DNA of 64,000 nucleotides, taken from the NCBI GenBank assembly GCA_015680685.1, contig MNCI01035156.1, positions 122,040-186,039 of the forward strand, given 5' to 3'. Below the pieces are notes generated by a model, which was given only the letters and a program-made list of their open reading frames with translations, did not search any database and had not been told where the DNA came from. Of this stretch, positions 31,272-43,376 are shown in pieces; within the stretch, counting starts at the first letter, position 1, and each line of letters starts with the position of its first letter. A program made the position numbers and the translations under genes. The stretch is from Gnetum montanum. Lineage: Eukaryota; Streptophyta; Gnetopsida; Gnetales; Gnetaceae.

Positions 31272-34200
31272 TACCCTCATGACTACGTATAACTCATCCT
31301 TATGTTAATAGGGTAGGACTAAGCTTTCTTTACAAAAAAATGGGAATGATGGGATTATTGATTAATGCTAACTATTGATTTACTTTGAGTGTTGCAGTGG
31401 TGTGTACGAAAATGACACATTTACATGACAAAAGAAAACCAAAATTTGAAGTGTCCTGATGTAGTTCATATTTTGGGTAGTGGTGGCTTTTCCATTGGCT
31501 TCTTCTCTTTATCATCAAGCTTTTGAAAATTTTCTTATCTTTTGTCCTTATATTCTTATTTTCATATGTCCTCTCTACTAATTATGGTACAGAGACTCCT
31601 TCAAGTTTTACTATAGCATCAGTGTATTTGTTCTACCAGAATTGGTAGGTTTCTCCTAAGTCCCATTCAACACTATTGCTTAGTGTGGGCCATAATGGAG
31701 ACACTTGGAGTTGTTTCTTCACTGCGTCTAGAGAAAATTCCATAAAGGGACCAAAATTCTATTCCATGATGATCATGGACATGATCAATCTTCTTGGATG
31801 GCTTGGAGGCAATTTGGTGATAACATGGGTTACCATCGTTGTTTAGGTTCTTCTAGAATTTCTGCGTCTCCTTGGGCTGAGTGCTCTATAACAAGAGTTT
31901 CTTGATGAATGATGTATGATTGAGCCTCCTTCTCTATGTGTTCTTCTTATGGGGTTTGTTTCCCCACTTGGCCTCTCCCACAACCTCTTGCTCTTTTGCT
32001 CCTGTGTTGTGATGGTTCTCCTTCTAGTATCCTCTTTGGGGTTATCTACAATCAACAAGGATTTGAAATTATTAATGTGTTCATATCAATTATTAATAGT
32101 TCTTTACCTTGCTCATACCCTTGATTAGATCAATCTATTATCTTATTAGAATTGAAGAGTTATAAATTTTTTTAAAAAGGAACCTCTTAAGTGTTATATC
32201 TTTTAGTTACTTATGACCTTATATCATCTTCATTGCCTATTATGGCCTAAAATAGTTGATATGATCTATTAGAAGTATTATCTCAATCTTTCTAGCCTTA
32301 CTTTGATTGATTAACCTTAGGATTCTTATTATCTCTTTGTACTTACCTTTTATAATAACTTTCGATTTAAGAATTTTTGTCTCTAGTTTTCAAATTTTTG
32401 ATCAGTTATATAACGCAATGCATCTTCCCCTCCCACGACTAAGTTGAGTGTCCTAGGATCAACAAGATTTAAGAATTTTGGAAATGATAGCTACAAGAGT
32501 GAAGATATGGCCTTTGGAAGCTAGTGTGTAAGAGGGCTGAGGAAAAAAACTACAAAAATTTCTCTAGCTATAAATGAGAGAAATAAAATATTTCACTAAC
32601 TCTTGCATGTATATATACTATATTTTTATGTGCAACAATGTAGATCAGACATCATAGATATGACATTGTAGGTGCCTATGACATCGTAACTAGGATGCCA
32701 CTGTTAAAAAGTTCAAATTTTTCATGTAGAAAATGAATGAAATGGAATGTTTGGAAGATTTAAAGCTTGTGTAGAGGGTCATGGCCATGAGTGATCCATA
32801 TTTTTTAACAATTTAGTATTCAAGATTCATGAAGAAGGAATCTTCAGCAACGAAATTTTATAGTATGGATAAAAAATGGATAATGACTTTTTGATGTATG
32901 GATAGATTATTAGATGATATGAGAAGTTTATTAGATGTTTTGGAAGGCACAAGATGATGTGGAATTGCTTGGTAAGTATGAAATACAAGAGTTATATATG
33001 TGGGTCCTCCCTAAAGTAGGCTCCAACCCTTAGTGCCCTTGTATAACCACACCTAAAAGTGTTCTTAGGCACTTAAGGAGTTGAATGTAACACATACCTA
33101 TTTAGAAAAACACACATGTTAGTACCACCAAATTGGGAAAATAGCGTTATGTTACCTAAAATCGTAAGTTATGACTATTCAAACGGTGAGATGGGATGAA
33201 CTTAGAAGGGACTGTAGAAATCGAGATGTGAGGTATCTTACCATAGACATAATGAAATATTATGTTTTATTAGTTGTTAAAGTAATCATTAGCCTTTCTG
33301 TCCAAAACTTAAACCAAGTTTAGACCACATTCTAGTGACAATGCAACATTTCATCTCTTGGAGTTACAATCATAAGACTATCAATGGTACAAGGAGTATT
33401 GTTACTTGGTGTATTGTCCAAGGGAGGAGTTTATTTATGGTATTTTTTTTTCACATTTTTGACAAGCTACCTACCTTTAGTCATGGGTAACATATCTTTC
33501 CAATGGAACCCCAAAAAACTTATTTTGTTTCATTTTATGTTTTATTTGGGTAAATCCTTTTAAGGTAGCACATAATTTACTCTTACTCCCATTTTTTGTT
33601 AGATCTACAGGGGTATAATGGAACCTTAGTAACAAGATATAATCTTACAATAATAATCCAAAAAAAAAATCCACAAGTCCCCCTTTATGTTAGACCCTTT
33701 TCATTCCCCCTTGGTTCTTAACTTTTATATCCAAGCATAATGATCACAAGTTTATTCTTAGTTGTGTGATTGAGAAGAATATCATTATGGCCATGGTAAG
33801 AACCTCTTATTAATGGAATGGATGGATGGATGATGTGGGCTTACTGTTTAAATAATCAGTCTCTTATGGCTTGATAACATAGAGAAATATTCACCTTATT
33901 AGATTACATCTTGTCTTTATTTAATATATCTTATTAGTATTCAAAATTATTTACAAAGGGTTTAAAATGAAGTATACAAGAAATGAAAAGATATTAAGGA
34001 TTGTGAAAAAGTATACGAAGTGAAAAATATTAAAAGAATTGAAAAATGTAAAAGAATGTTAACAAATTTAAGAAATGAAAAGTATTAAAGAATAGGAAGA
34101 ATGATATCAAAGAACTAGGAAAATTAAAAAGAATTGTAAAAAAATGGAAAAGCACTTAGTAATTCCTAAATTAGGATAAGGCATCTCCCCCGTGACTGAA

Positions 34201-35699
34201 CTCATGGATGAGTGTTCAGATAATACTCCCTAATATCCCTAGATCATACACTCTTCTTGGTTCACTTACCATCTTTAATAACTAAACATTTCAATTATTA
34301 TCCCATGTAACTTTAATGGTAGTTGAGTTTTGATCATCTAAGTACTTGTTTTCTTTCCCTTTTGATGCATGATTATGATTTATTAGTCTCATTTTAAGGT
34401 TTTTAGTTTGAGTCATTTTCTTAGATTTGGAATTAGTAAGTGGTTCAAAGGTTTTCATGCATGATTTAGACAATGTTTAATTCTTAGTTAGTGTCCATAG
34501 GATGTCTTTTGATTTAGTGGCTCCTAATCTTTCTTTTGCACACATTTGTTTTTTACTATTGTGGATTGTTGGAATGACTATGTTGATATTTGGAAAGGTT
34601 GGTCCACAACTGTATCCTTCATTTTTAGTAGTAATGTATGGAATTGCCTATCTCTCCACAATGATAGGTTCATCTGTTATGTTTTTCATTTGAGTGGTAA
34701 TGGGTGTTGGCTCTTGCATAGGATTAGGAGACACTATTTTGGTGAGGAAATGTGTTGCACCCAACTAGCCTTGTGTTAGTTTTGATGAGCTAGTAGGTCT
34801 ATGAGTTTTGTGCTCAGGTGTGGGAACTATCCTAAAGAAAGGGTATTTTCAAAACTATGGCTGAGATCTACTAGAATTATCATTTACATGTATGTTCATA
34901 GTACAAGTGGCATTCTTCCATTGATGTTGTGTTGCCAATCCTTCCTATGTTGTTGGTGGTGACATATGGTGGAGCAAAGTATGAGAATATTTAGAAGATT
35001 ACTAAGGATAAGAGGTTTGAGATGGTGATCCCACAGGGGATGCTTTGGGTTGATGATATTTAAGAGAGTGGTAGTAGTGATTTGAGATAGAGGAGTTAGG
35101 ACTAGTTGGGAAAATAGGTTGTTGAACATAATATCCATGTGGGTCTGATTGGAAATAAGGGTACTGCTAGCTTGATGATGGCATTCCCCATGACTATGGG
35201 TTTTGCCATTGTAGTTGATAGTGATTTTGAGGCTGATAATAAGTACCACTATAATAGTACAATTGGTTGTAGAACTATTTATAATTTCCTTGTAAGTAAG
35301 GTAATTTCCTAGGAATTTGCTTTTGTATGAACTTGGGATTCAAAGCAGAAGCCCATTAGTCATGTAGATGTAACATGACTAGGTAATAGCCCTTTGGATG
35401 GTCATATAAGTAGATGTAACATCAATCATCCTCATATGTGGTTGAGTCTATAGCCTCTTCTACTGCAACTATTTTTCCTTTTTGCTTATAAGTGTTTTTA
35501 CTTGTTTTTTTTGTTCTTTTTTCTCTTTTTTTTTTACTCACTATATTCTTTTTGCATTACTCTCTTTTCTATGGTTTTCACACAAGTTGTAACTTTGTCA
35601 TTTATCAACTCCCACATGTTATCCATCCTTACTTCATTCTTAGCAATTGCCTTTTTTATTACCAAGGTCTATTGTGAAATCAACTCATCAAGAGCTTTC
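31272..35699 (-). other. Gy2 internal 3' region
   Basis: Read right to left it matches Gy1: gag tail and linker relics (35400-34200), polypurine-like motif 1 (minus TCACGGGGGAG, about 34190), a conserved non-coding block (PPT-distal motif CTTTAGGGAGGACCCACAT near 33010), an internal promoter-like array (32590-32690), motif 2 (minus TTAGTCGTGGGAGGGG, about 32430), and a short relic of the accessory ORF (31600-31900). I see no RT, RNase H or integrase. Confidence 0.65.
32600..32690 (-). promoter_or_regulatory. Internal promoter-like array in Gy2
   Basis: GACATC at 32648 and GACATT at 32662 are 14 bp apart, with GATATG at 32657 and GACATC at 32680 nearby. A TATA-like box (AGTATATATAC on the minus strand) lies at about 32615-32625. 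Position and order match 13155-13260 in Gy1, though the dyads are more degraded. Confidence 0.35.
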
Positions 35700-36850
35700 T
35701 TTTTTTCCTTATCAAACATATGGACTTCTCTTGTTTGAAGAGTTGATCCTAGTTATATTCCTCAATACTTTTACATAGCTCTCCTTCTTCTTTTATCATC
35801 TATTCAACTAGCCTTTGTATCTAATGGACCATTAATTTAGATGATTTCCCTTAGGCATAGATCTAAAGGGTCTCTCTCATTTGATTACAAAGCCCATCCA
35901 TGATGTGGAGAGGTTGCTCTTTTTGAGAGAAATCATGATTTGGACATCTATGTAGTAGTGAATAGTATCTATTGAAGGTTAAATCCAAGGATTCAGGTTG
36001 TTCTTGCTTCCATCCTTGGATTTATTTTCTTAGGTTATACACTCTGACATAAGTTTGGTATTTTTCATTAAAAAACTCTAGCATCATTGACAAGAAATAG
36101 ATTGAATTTGGTTTCAATGATCTATACCAACTTTTAGCTTCATCAACTAGTGTCCTAGGAAATAATTGAAGCTTTTTCCACTCACTCTCGATGATCTACA
36201 AGGTGCAGGCATCATGGAAGGCTTGTAAGTGATGTTGTAGATTAGAGTTATAGCCTCCCACAAATTTAGGGATTTTATTCATATCAAGCCTTTTGATGCA
36301 TGTGTAGTATTCTAACAACCTTTGTTATTTGCATCATGCTCCTAGTAGCCAACAAGGGTTCATCATCATTAGACATATGGTGGTAATGCCTTCTATTTTT
36401 ATTTGTTTGATTATGATGATCTCATCTATGCTCACTTTGATGATCTCATCTATTTAAATATTTATCCTTGTCTTAACTCAGTGTATCTCTAATTCTAGAC
36501 CTATGTTCATCTTCATCAAAACTAGACGTTGAAGAGGAAGAGGAAATGGAAAAATAGGAGAATCACCATGGATCCTATATTTTCCCCTATGGTCCCTTGA
36601 TCTTTCATTTCTAGGTTTAGAGAAGGTCCTAGGCCTAGAGGTTCTCCTTGTTCTAGGACTTAGTCAATCTCCTCTAGGATTATCTGCATTAGTTGAACAT
36701 AGTCCTTACATGTAGTAAGGGTCAAAATGAGCATATGAAATCCCTGCCTGAGGTTGTTCACTCCAATCTTCTTTAGTATATATCTTGTCATTTCTTCTAC
36801 TAGTTTTTTCATCATGTGATGCATTCTTGGCCCTATGTGAAGAAGACATG
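35700..36850 (-). pseudogene. Gy2 gag pseudogene
   Basis: ATG at 36850 begins MSSSHRAKNASHDEKTSRRN. The core reads RLDMNKIPKFVGGYNSNLQH, QAFHDACTL, ESEWKKLQLFPRTLVDEAKS, FFNEKYQTYVRVYNLRK-stop and IQGWKQEQPESLDLTFNRYY, ending MDGLCNQMRETL. This is clearly the same gag as in Gy1 and Gy3, broken by stops and shifts. Confidence 0.82.
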
Positions 36851-36980
36851 GTTTTATCTAATATGTGAGTGACTAAAAACATTAATATTTTCTAAAAGAT
36901 AAATCATTAATAATTTCACAAAGGTCATTTATAATCTATCTAATCTAGATAACTAGCACTTTCCCTAGCAATGATGACAA

Positions 36981-37671
36981 TGATGTGTGATGGATACCCC
37001 CTACACTCATCTGTATGAGTCACAAGTGTTCACGTATGAGCTAGTCAAATTCTATGGATGGAACTAGTTATGGTATCTAGATTGTTAAACATTGATTGTA
37101 GGACGTTGTCTTCCCACTTAGACTAGTGGTATCTTTGTCATGTATGGTTTAGTCTAAAGTGAGGCATATGATAATTGATATTGTTGTAGCCTTAAACTAA
37201 TCTTAATGATAATAAAGAAATTAAGTATCTAATCTAACTAACAACAAAAAGGTAAATCTAAACTAGCCTAGAGTGATGAGCATTTGGTCCTAACTTACTA
37301 TACACATCTTAGACTCATGTAACCGTTACTGGGTCACTAAGCGTTATGCTACTAGGTGAACCAAGCAATAACACTATAGGGATTACCAAATAATTACACT
37401 TAAATGCTCAAAACCGGTTGCACTCATTCCACTTTACTAATGAACAAGAAAGTAAAGTACTTGGAAATGTAAATGATTAAACTAAAAAAATAGTAAAAGC
37501 TGTACTAAGGAAAATAGTAAAACTAAGTGGATGCTACAATGATGAAAAACAATCTCAATCTTTATTTCTAGGCATGAACTATGCCCAAGTACACTTCACT
37601 TGAATAAAGATTCTGTACAACTACTCAACACCACACTGTGGGTATTCACTCTATTACTAAAACTATGAAAC
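36981..37671 (-). repeat. Gy2 5' LTR (truncated)
   Basis: Starts TGATGTGTGATGGATACC (minus-strand LTR end), next to a degraded primer site (minus TTGTCATCATTGCTAGGGAA). It matches 20789-21420 base by base in long blocks. It stops at about 37671 without its U3 part, where Sm1 begins. Confidence 0.82.
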
Positions 37672-38032
37672 TATTAGGGGACAAATCAACACGAGAGATG
37701 TCCCTTCCTCTAGCCTCTTCTCTCTCTCTTCCTCCTTTAGTGACTATAGGTAGTGTTGGCTACAACAGCATCTACAATAGATCGATGGTGAACAACAATA
37801 CCAGTTGGAAAGTAGGGAAAATTTATTTTGGTTACCTTTTGTCTTTTTGAATTTGAGACACTTATTCTAATTAAAATTTTCATTTTTTAATTATTTTCAA
37901 AAGGCCACGTAGCCCTCTCCAATTGAGACTATTCTCGGGTTTCTGTGCCCATATGAGAGACACCCTAGGCAATAGTCTTCTCAAATGAGTTTTTTAGTAG
38001 GTGTTGGTGCAACCAAAATTTATGCATCAACA
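37672..38032 (+). repeat. Sm1 left LTR
   Basis: Pair of 39249-39623. Its left edge is uncertain by about 15 bp because it meets the truncated Gy2 LTR. Confidence 0.75.
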
Positions 38033-38540
38033 TATTTTTGGTGCTAGAAGGAGGACCTTTCTCCCACCTTTTGTTATTAGCTCTTCTTGCCATTTTCTTA
38101 TGGCTATTTCATTTTCTGATCTAGTCTTAGAACCTATTGAATTTTTTATAAAAACCTTTATCTTTAGACCCTTTATTTTCTGCCCTTTTAAAATGCTTCC
38201 TATTTTTTGAAGATTATTGTTATAAAAATCTTTTTTTAACCCTTGTTTCTAGTTCCATTTTCGAATCTCTAATTTTGGTGATCCTTACTTGAGTCCTAAC
38301 TTGGGTGAAGTGGTTTTATTATTTAATTTTATATTTACTTTTCTAAAATTTTTCTTATTCTATTATTTGTATTTTAAGATTTTGTGGTTTTTGTTGCTCT
38401 GTGCAATTGCATGCAATTTGTTATTTTGGGGGCTAAGTGTTGTGGCTAACCTCGCCCATGCTATCACATATGGCTATGATCAACAAAACTATTCTGTAAA
38501 AGCATATACTATTTCATCAAGTAGCGTTAACATGCGTGAG

Positions 38541-38630
38541 GGTGGATCGATGTGTAGGAAGGTGAATCAATGTGTGGGGAGGTGGATTGATGTGCAGGAA
38601 GGTGGACTGACATGCAGGGAGGTGAAACGT
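38541..38630 (+). repeat. 20-bp minisatellite, about 4.5 units
   Basis: Units of exactly 20 bp, consensus GGTGGATYGATGTGYAGGAA, start at 38541, 38561, 38581, 38601 and 38621 (partial), with 2-6 changes between units. Confidence 0.9.
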
Positions 38631-38677
38631 CAATAACAAACAACTATAAAAAAGAGAACAAAGATGACATCGAAGGT

Positions 38678-38698
38678 GGGGGGGGGGGGGGGGGGGGN
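38678..38698 (+). repeat. Poly-G run ending at an N
   Basis: Twenty consecutive G then N. This is more likely a read-end or gap-fill artefact than biology. Confidence 0.7.
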
Positions 38699-39248
38699 TT
38701 AACAAATTAGGCTCTCTTCCTAAACAACTACATCTATGAGGCACACACAGATGGGTAGGGGAATCTCCTAGGGTTGAGAAACTATTAAACGATGATTTTC
38801 TCTCTCTATTGTGTCCTATTTTTCTTAGGGTGATTGGGGCATTGCTAACATGCTTGGATGGTAGGCATGATAGGTGGGTTCTATAGTCCTATTTCTTTAT
38901 TCTTGGCAATGGACTACCGATAGTTAGTAGTGGCAAAGCTACATGGATGACGGTCAACAATGTTAGGAAGAAATTAAGAGGCGGTAGTTTTCTTTTCCAT
39001 TTTCATGGCAGACCCGTGATGGTGGTAGACGTAGGATTGGAGATAACAACACATCTACCAACACATGATAGTAGGAACTAGTGGTTCACACTCTCTCTTT
39101 CTCTCTCTTTCTCTATGTACTATGGTGTTGCAGCAGTAGATAATAGTAGTTGCAAGTGTGGGTTTTACAATTTCATTTTATTTTTGGTGGGCAATACATT
39201 CGTGGTAGGGTTTTTCAAACAATGACAAATTTTCCTCTCTCATGCTAG

Positions 39249-39623
39249 TGATAGAACATGTTCTATCTATGCATTAGAGATGCATCAATGGGCCCTTATA
39301 TCTAGCCACTTCTCTCTCTCTTCCTCTTTCGACAACTATAGATAGTATTGGCTATAACAACATTCGCAACAGACTGGTGGTGAACGACGATAGCAGTGAA
39401 GATGCAAGGAAAATTTATTTTGGTTATGTTTTGTATTTTTGAATTCAAGATACTCGTTCCAATTAAAATTCTCATTTTTTTACTATTTTCAAAAGGCCAT
39501 GTAGCCCTCTCTAGCTAAGACTATTCCTAGGTTTCCATACCCATACCAAAGGTGCCCTAGGCAATAGTCTCCTCAAACAAGCTTTTTCTAGGTGTTGGTG
39601 TGACCAAAATTTATGCATCAACA
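39249..39623 (+). repeat. Sm1 right LTR
   Basis: Begins TGATAGAACATG and ends CATCAACA. About 375 bp, matching the left LTR. Confidence 0.75.
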
Positions 39624-40177
39624 TCACTCTATTATTATTTTTTAAATTGAATCAATTGTAATGAGCTGTTTAGATGATATCATCATATATTTATGGAATT
39701 ATGTATTTCCAGCCACATATTTATCTCTATAAACGAGCAAAATGGTCACTATGTAAGCTTTTTAAATTCTCTTACCTCTATTTTAATTCAAAAAATGATA
39801 TTTATTTTTTATCTCCTGTAAATTGTATGATGGCCATGTCTTGGTCTGTTATTTTGTAGGGATCCTAAAATTTTGTTGTTAGTTCTCTATTCCAAATTTG
39901 AGCCCTAGCATTATTCGATGAGACTACTAGGTCTGTAGTTACTACATTACTTTCTTTAAAGAAAATTTAGGATCTTTTTTTTTTGTTTCATTTGACATTT
40001 GCAATTATGTTTCCTCTGTTAAAAATCCTAGATTTGGTACATTGTACGTTAGTTTGTCACAGTGATTGAATAAGTGGTGGTTAAGTGCTTGATTAGGCAC
40101 TTGATTGTAATTGCAAGAAAGATTGCACCAATTTAGAGCAGCCATGATTTTTGCAATGACTCTATGTAACTCAAGTT

Positions 40178-40399
40178 CCTAGTCTTTTAGTCACCTTAAA
40201 ATTTAGAAAATGGTGCATGAGTTTTAGTGGATGTAATTGCCTGATAAAGAAGGTGTGCATGAATTTTAATGGATGTAACTACCAAGCACCTAGTCTTTGA
40301 GTCGTCTTAAACTTTAGAAAATAGCACATGAGTTTTAGTGGATGTAGCTACTCAATAAAGAAGGTGTTCATGAAATTTAATGGATGTAACTATTGATAT
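40178..40399 (+). repeat. Two-copy 111-bp tandem repeat
   Basis: CCTAGTCTTTTAGTC at 40178 and CCTAGTCTTTGAGTC at 40289, each followed by TTTAGAAAAT, CATGAGTTTTAGTGGATGTA and AAAGAAGGTGT. The offset is 111 bp. Confidence 0.88.
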
Positions 40400-41110
40400 G
40401 AAAAGCATGCAACTATGATATGAGTTCAATAGCAACAGATAGATCACTTCAACTAAATGTAGACTCTTACTTTTGCACTAGTCCATGGTTTGTTACCTTC
40501 CAATTCCTTGATAAAAATATAATTACAACACCAAAGAAAAAAGCGTATTAAAGCTAAATAATACACAATCTTATGTTTTTCTTTTAATAAGTTTGGAATC
40601 TTGAATATGAATGTATTCAACTATTCATAAACTCCAACAAAAAAACATACCAGAGTTGGACAAAAAATGCATTTAAAATTGAGAACCAATAACAATATAA
40701 TCAAACTAGTATTCCTAAGAATTTATTGTACTAGGTATGATTTTTCAAAATTTTGAAACCCAAGTAACTTTATCAAGTTTTTGTTCTAGTTGATTAATCT
40801 TAGTCATTAGTATGAATTGTCTCTATGAGTTTTCTTACTATAAAATTATGTTGAAATAGTAGTAATGTTCACCTCCATGCTTCTTAAATAAATACCAATT
40901 AGGAATTTGATTTTAGTGCACTAATAAATGATAATCAATAAAATTTCATTCTTATCATTTTAGTTAGCTTGTAACATTACTCCTAGATTTTTTAAATTGA
41001 AATGATATGTTAAGCTTGAGTTTTGCTTTTTTCCTCATTTTTTCACTTCTCAAAACAATGTTAATTAAAGTTTGGAAGTAGATTCCATCTTTAAGTGTTT
41101 CTTGATGCTA

Positions 41111-41158
41111 CAACATTAATTCCAATTCATGCTTCAACATTAATTCCAATTCATGCTT
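41111..41158 (+). repeat. Perfect 24-bp tandem duplication
   Basis: The 24 bases starting CAACATTAATTCC at 41111 are repeated without change at 41135. Confidence 0.95.
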
Positions 41159-42400
41159 TAGTTATGATTTGCACTACATGTACATGGAATGCAATCAAAT
41201 CCTTTTATTAACATTCCGTAGTTAAAGCAAAGAAATACTTATTAAAATTATGTAGTAAAAGAAAAGGAAGACTTCTTATTACAGTGGAGTTTTGTTTAAC
41301 CTAACTTGTATTTTAATCAAGTTATATATTTTCAGTTTTTAGTTACATGAATCTAAATTTTTGTATATTTAACTACATTTATAATTATTTTAAATTTTTT
41401 AAGTCTTGATTCTTTGACCGACTATTTAACTGAGTATTTGACTAGTTGACTCTGACTCCTTTATGAAGATGGCAACTATGACCTGAATCCAACAACTTGA
41501 ATGCTGGTTTGTTATGCGTGTTTGCCCAAAGGGTTTACACTGCTAGGAATTGCAAGGTTTTGAATAGTTTATTCCAAACTTTTCAAAGTCTTTTCATTTT
41601 GGGTTGGGACTTGGAACTATAATAGGTAATTTTTGTTTTGGAATTTAGGGTCTAAACGAGATTCAAATAGTTCCAATTACTCTACAAGACAGACCTACCT
41701 AGTACAAGGAAAAGGTCTACCTTGGAAATAAGGTATGTATGTAGGGATTCATTGATATTGTACTCCCTATTTGTAACTTTATGCAACTCAATCTAGATTT
41801 CATAAATTTTGAATCTTCTGTTAAAACTAAAAAATTAGTGTTAGTTTCTTTAGTTTTGTATCTAAAAATTTAGTAGAATGTGTTAATGTTATAGACTTAG
41901 TACTTTTTCTTATTCATCTGTCATCTAGGCTTCTTAATTTGGTTTAGATAGTTTTAAATTTTTTATGTCAGATCTTTTAGTGTGTTTCATTTTGTAACAG
42001 ATTTATGCATAGCTATAAAAGCAGTAAAAATTCAAACACTATTTCATTTAGAGGTAAGCCTTCAAATTTCTTCTCTTATTTTATTTGAAGAGTTTTCTTC
42101 ACTTGGCCTAACATAGGAAGTAAATGGAAATCTATTGTAGTGTTTTTGCTAACTAATAAATTTTCACTTTTTCTAATATCTTTTAGGTATATTCACAACT
42201 ACTTATGGACCTATTTGACATCTCTTTGATCACAATATTTGTTTGAAACCTAACTTGTTATCCCTTCATTCTTGAAAAAATATTTTCTTTTAATCCAAAC
42301 TATTATCTTTTCATTCCTAGAAAAATTATTAGATGCATAACTTATAAGATTGACAAAAACTTAGGAAAAAATAAACAAAAATATATGTAATGTTTTGGTA

Positions 42401-43376
42401 CTAATTCCATACCAAAAGCTTACTTATTAACTTTCTTGGACAAGTCTTTGCAAAAAAGATCTTACGATCTTGACTACTAATAAAACCATCTGCATGATCT
42501 AAAAATGTCAATAGAAAGTCATAATAGCCTTCAACATTTAACAATCCAACCTAAAAATAAATAAGGAAAATTATGAATCGATTTTTCACATTAATGATGA
42601 TAAATTATGCCTAATGTTACAACATCATCCAACATACTGGCTTGTTATGAATTCCAAGTTGTCTCCAACTAATAACCTCCATAACTTCTTCCATGGTCCC
42701 AAAGCCACCTAGTAATAAGAAAATAAAATTATTTCAACTACAATGGAATACATTAAATATTACAAAATGAAATACTAATATAATAACTACCTGGAAAATC
42801 AAAATATGCATCTGAGTACTCTATCATCATTGCTTTCCACTTGTGCATAGAATTTACAATATGAACATTGCTAATTGTTTTACCAATGATCTATGGGTAG
42901 TAAAAATCACAAGAAAAGACTTAAACTATCAGTATGATACACATAAGTACACTACACTAACAAAAAGTGATTGTTATTGGAATAGTACTTGCTCAAATGC
43001 AACAAATTTTGGTACAACTCTGTTATTGACGATACATATAACAATCAAATAAAAGGTTCATGAGAAAAATACCTTATTAGGAATCCAAAGTCATAATCTT
43101 ACCCAAGAACATTTCCTCCCCTACTAACAATAGTGTTAACTACAACACCCATTAGCCCAATGCTTCCTCCACCATATATTAATTCTATCTTTCTTCCAAC
43201 CTTCATACCAAAGCATCTAAGTTAAATAAACAAAAACATATAAATTTGTCATACATAACTTGAAAATTAAAAACAACTAACATTACCATTTCTAATCCAA
43301 GTTATTTGGTAGCATTTTCAAATCTATTATGCTTGCCTAACTTACTTCTGTAGAAAACACAAATTCTTGTCATTCT
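42401..43376 (-). pseudogene. LOG-like: LOG-like cytokinin-activating enzyme pseudogene, five exons
   Basis: Relic of a cytokinin riboside 5'-monophosphate phosphoribohydrolase (lysine-decarboxylase-like fold), the cytosolic enzyme that releases active cytokinin from its nucleotide. Exons on the minus strand: 43376-43287 (RICVFYRSKLG, family ICVFCGSSxG), 43216-43103 (KIELIYGGGSIGLMGVVVNT), 42890-42791 (ISNVHIVNSMHKWKAMM, YSDAYFDFPG), 42708-42638 ([20 protein letters not shown]) and 42550-42401 (VGLLNVEGYYDFLLTFLDHA to a TAG). Exons 3-5 join in phase with GT/AG sites. The PGGxGTxxE motif is intact, but the catalytic Arg of MHxRK is Trp and the FCGS stretch is altered. Exon 1 has an in-frame TAA, and the segment before exon 3 that should encode VIPxxLMP is degraded with a TAG. 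Very likely inactive. Confidence 0.88.

Larger units (their letters stand above)
20789..37671 (-). mobile_element. Gy2: gypsy element without pol, split by Gy3
   Basis: Same type as Gy1, read right to left: 5' LTR 36981-about 37671 (truncated at its far end), primer site next to 36980, gag 36850-35700, 3' region, 3' LTR 31271-31076 plus 21434-20789. Rejoining the two 3' LTR pieces gives about 840 bp, the length of the Gy1 LTR. Its internal part (31272-36980) has gag but no RT, RNase H or integrase. It also lost the accessory ORF seen in Gy1 except for a short piece near 31600-31900: the sequence jumps from a position equivalent to Gy1 10060 to one equivalent to 12200. Confidence 0.82.
37672..39623 (+). 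mobile_element. Sm1: small non-coding LTR element
   Basis: Direct repeats of about 360-375 bp (about 37672-38032 and about 39249-39623) share long blocks, such as AGGAAAATTTATTTTGGTTA-like sequence, CCCTAGGCAATAGTCT and AAAATTTATGCATCAACA at the end. After the left copy comes TTTTTGGTGCTAGAAGGAGG, in primer-site position. I cannot assign its tRNA. The internal part (38033-39248, 1.2 kb plus a gap) has no coding signal, so this is a TRIM/LARD-like non-autonomous element. No target duplication is seen, and its left LTR abuts the broken Gy2 LTR. Confidence 0.7.
39624..42400. other. AT-rich non-coding stretch with local tandem repeats
   Basis: No gene or transposon domain recognised on either strand. 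It contains a two-copy 111-bp tandem repeat (40178-40399) and a two-copy 24-bp tandem repeat (41111-41158). Confidence 0.5.

Noticed and set aside
38541-38630. 20-bp repeat considered as a CRISPR-like array
   Set aside because: The units are contiguous without spacers and vary internally; it is a minisatellite in a plant retroelement.
38678-38697. Twenty-G run as a possible G-quadruplex
   Set aside because: It ends at an N gap and looks like a sequencing or gap-fill artefact.
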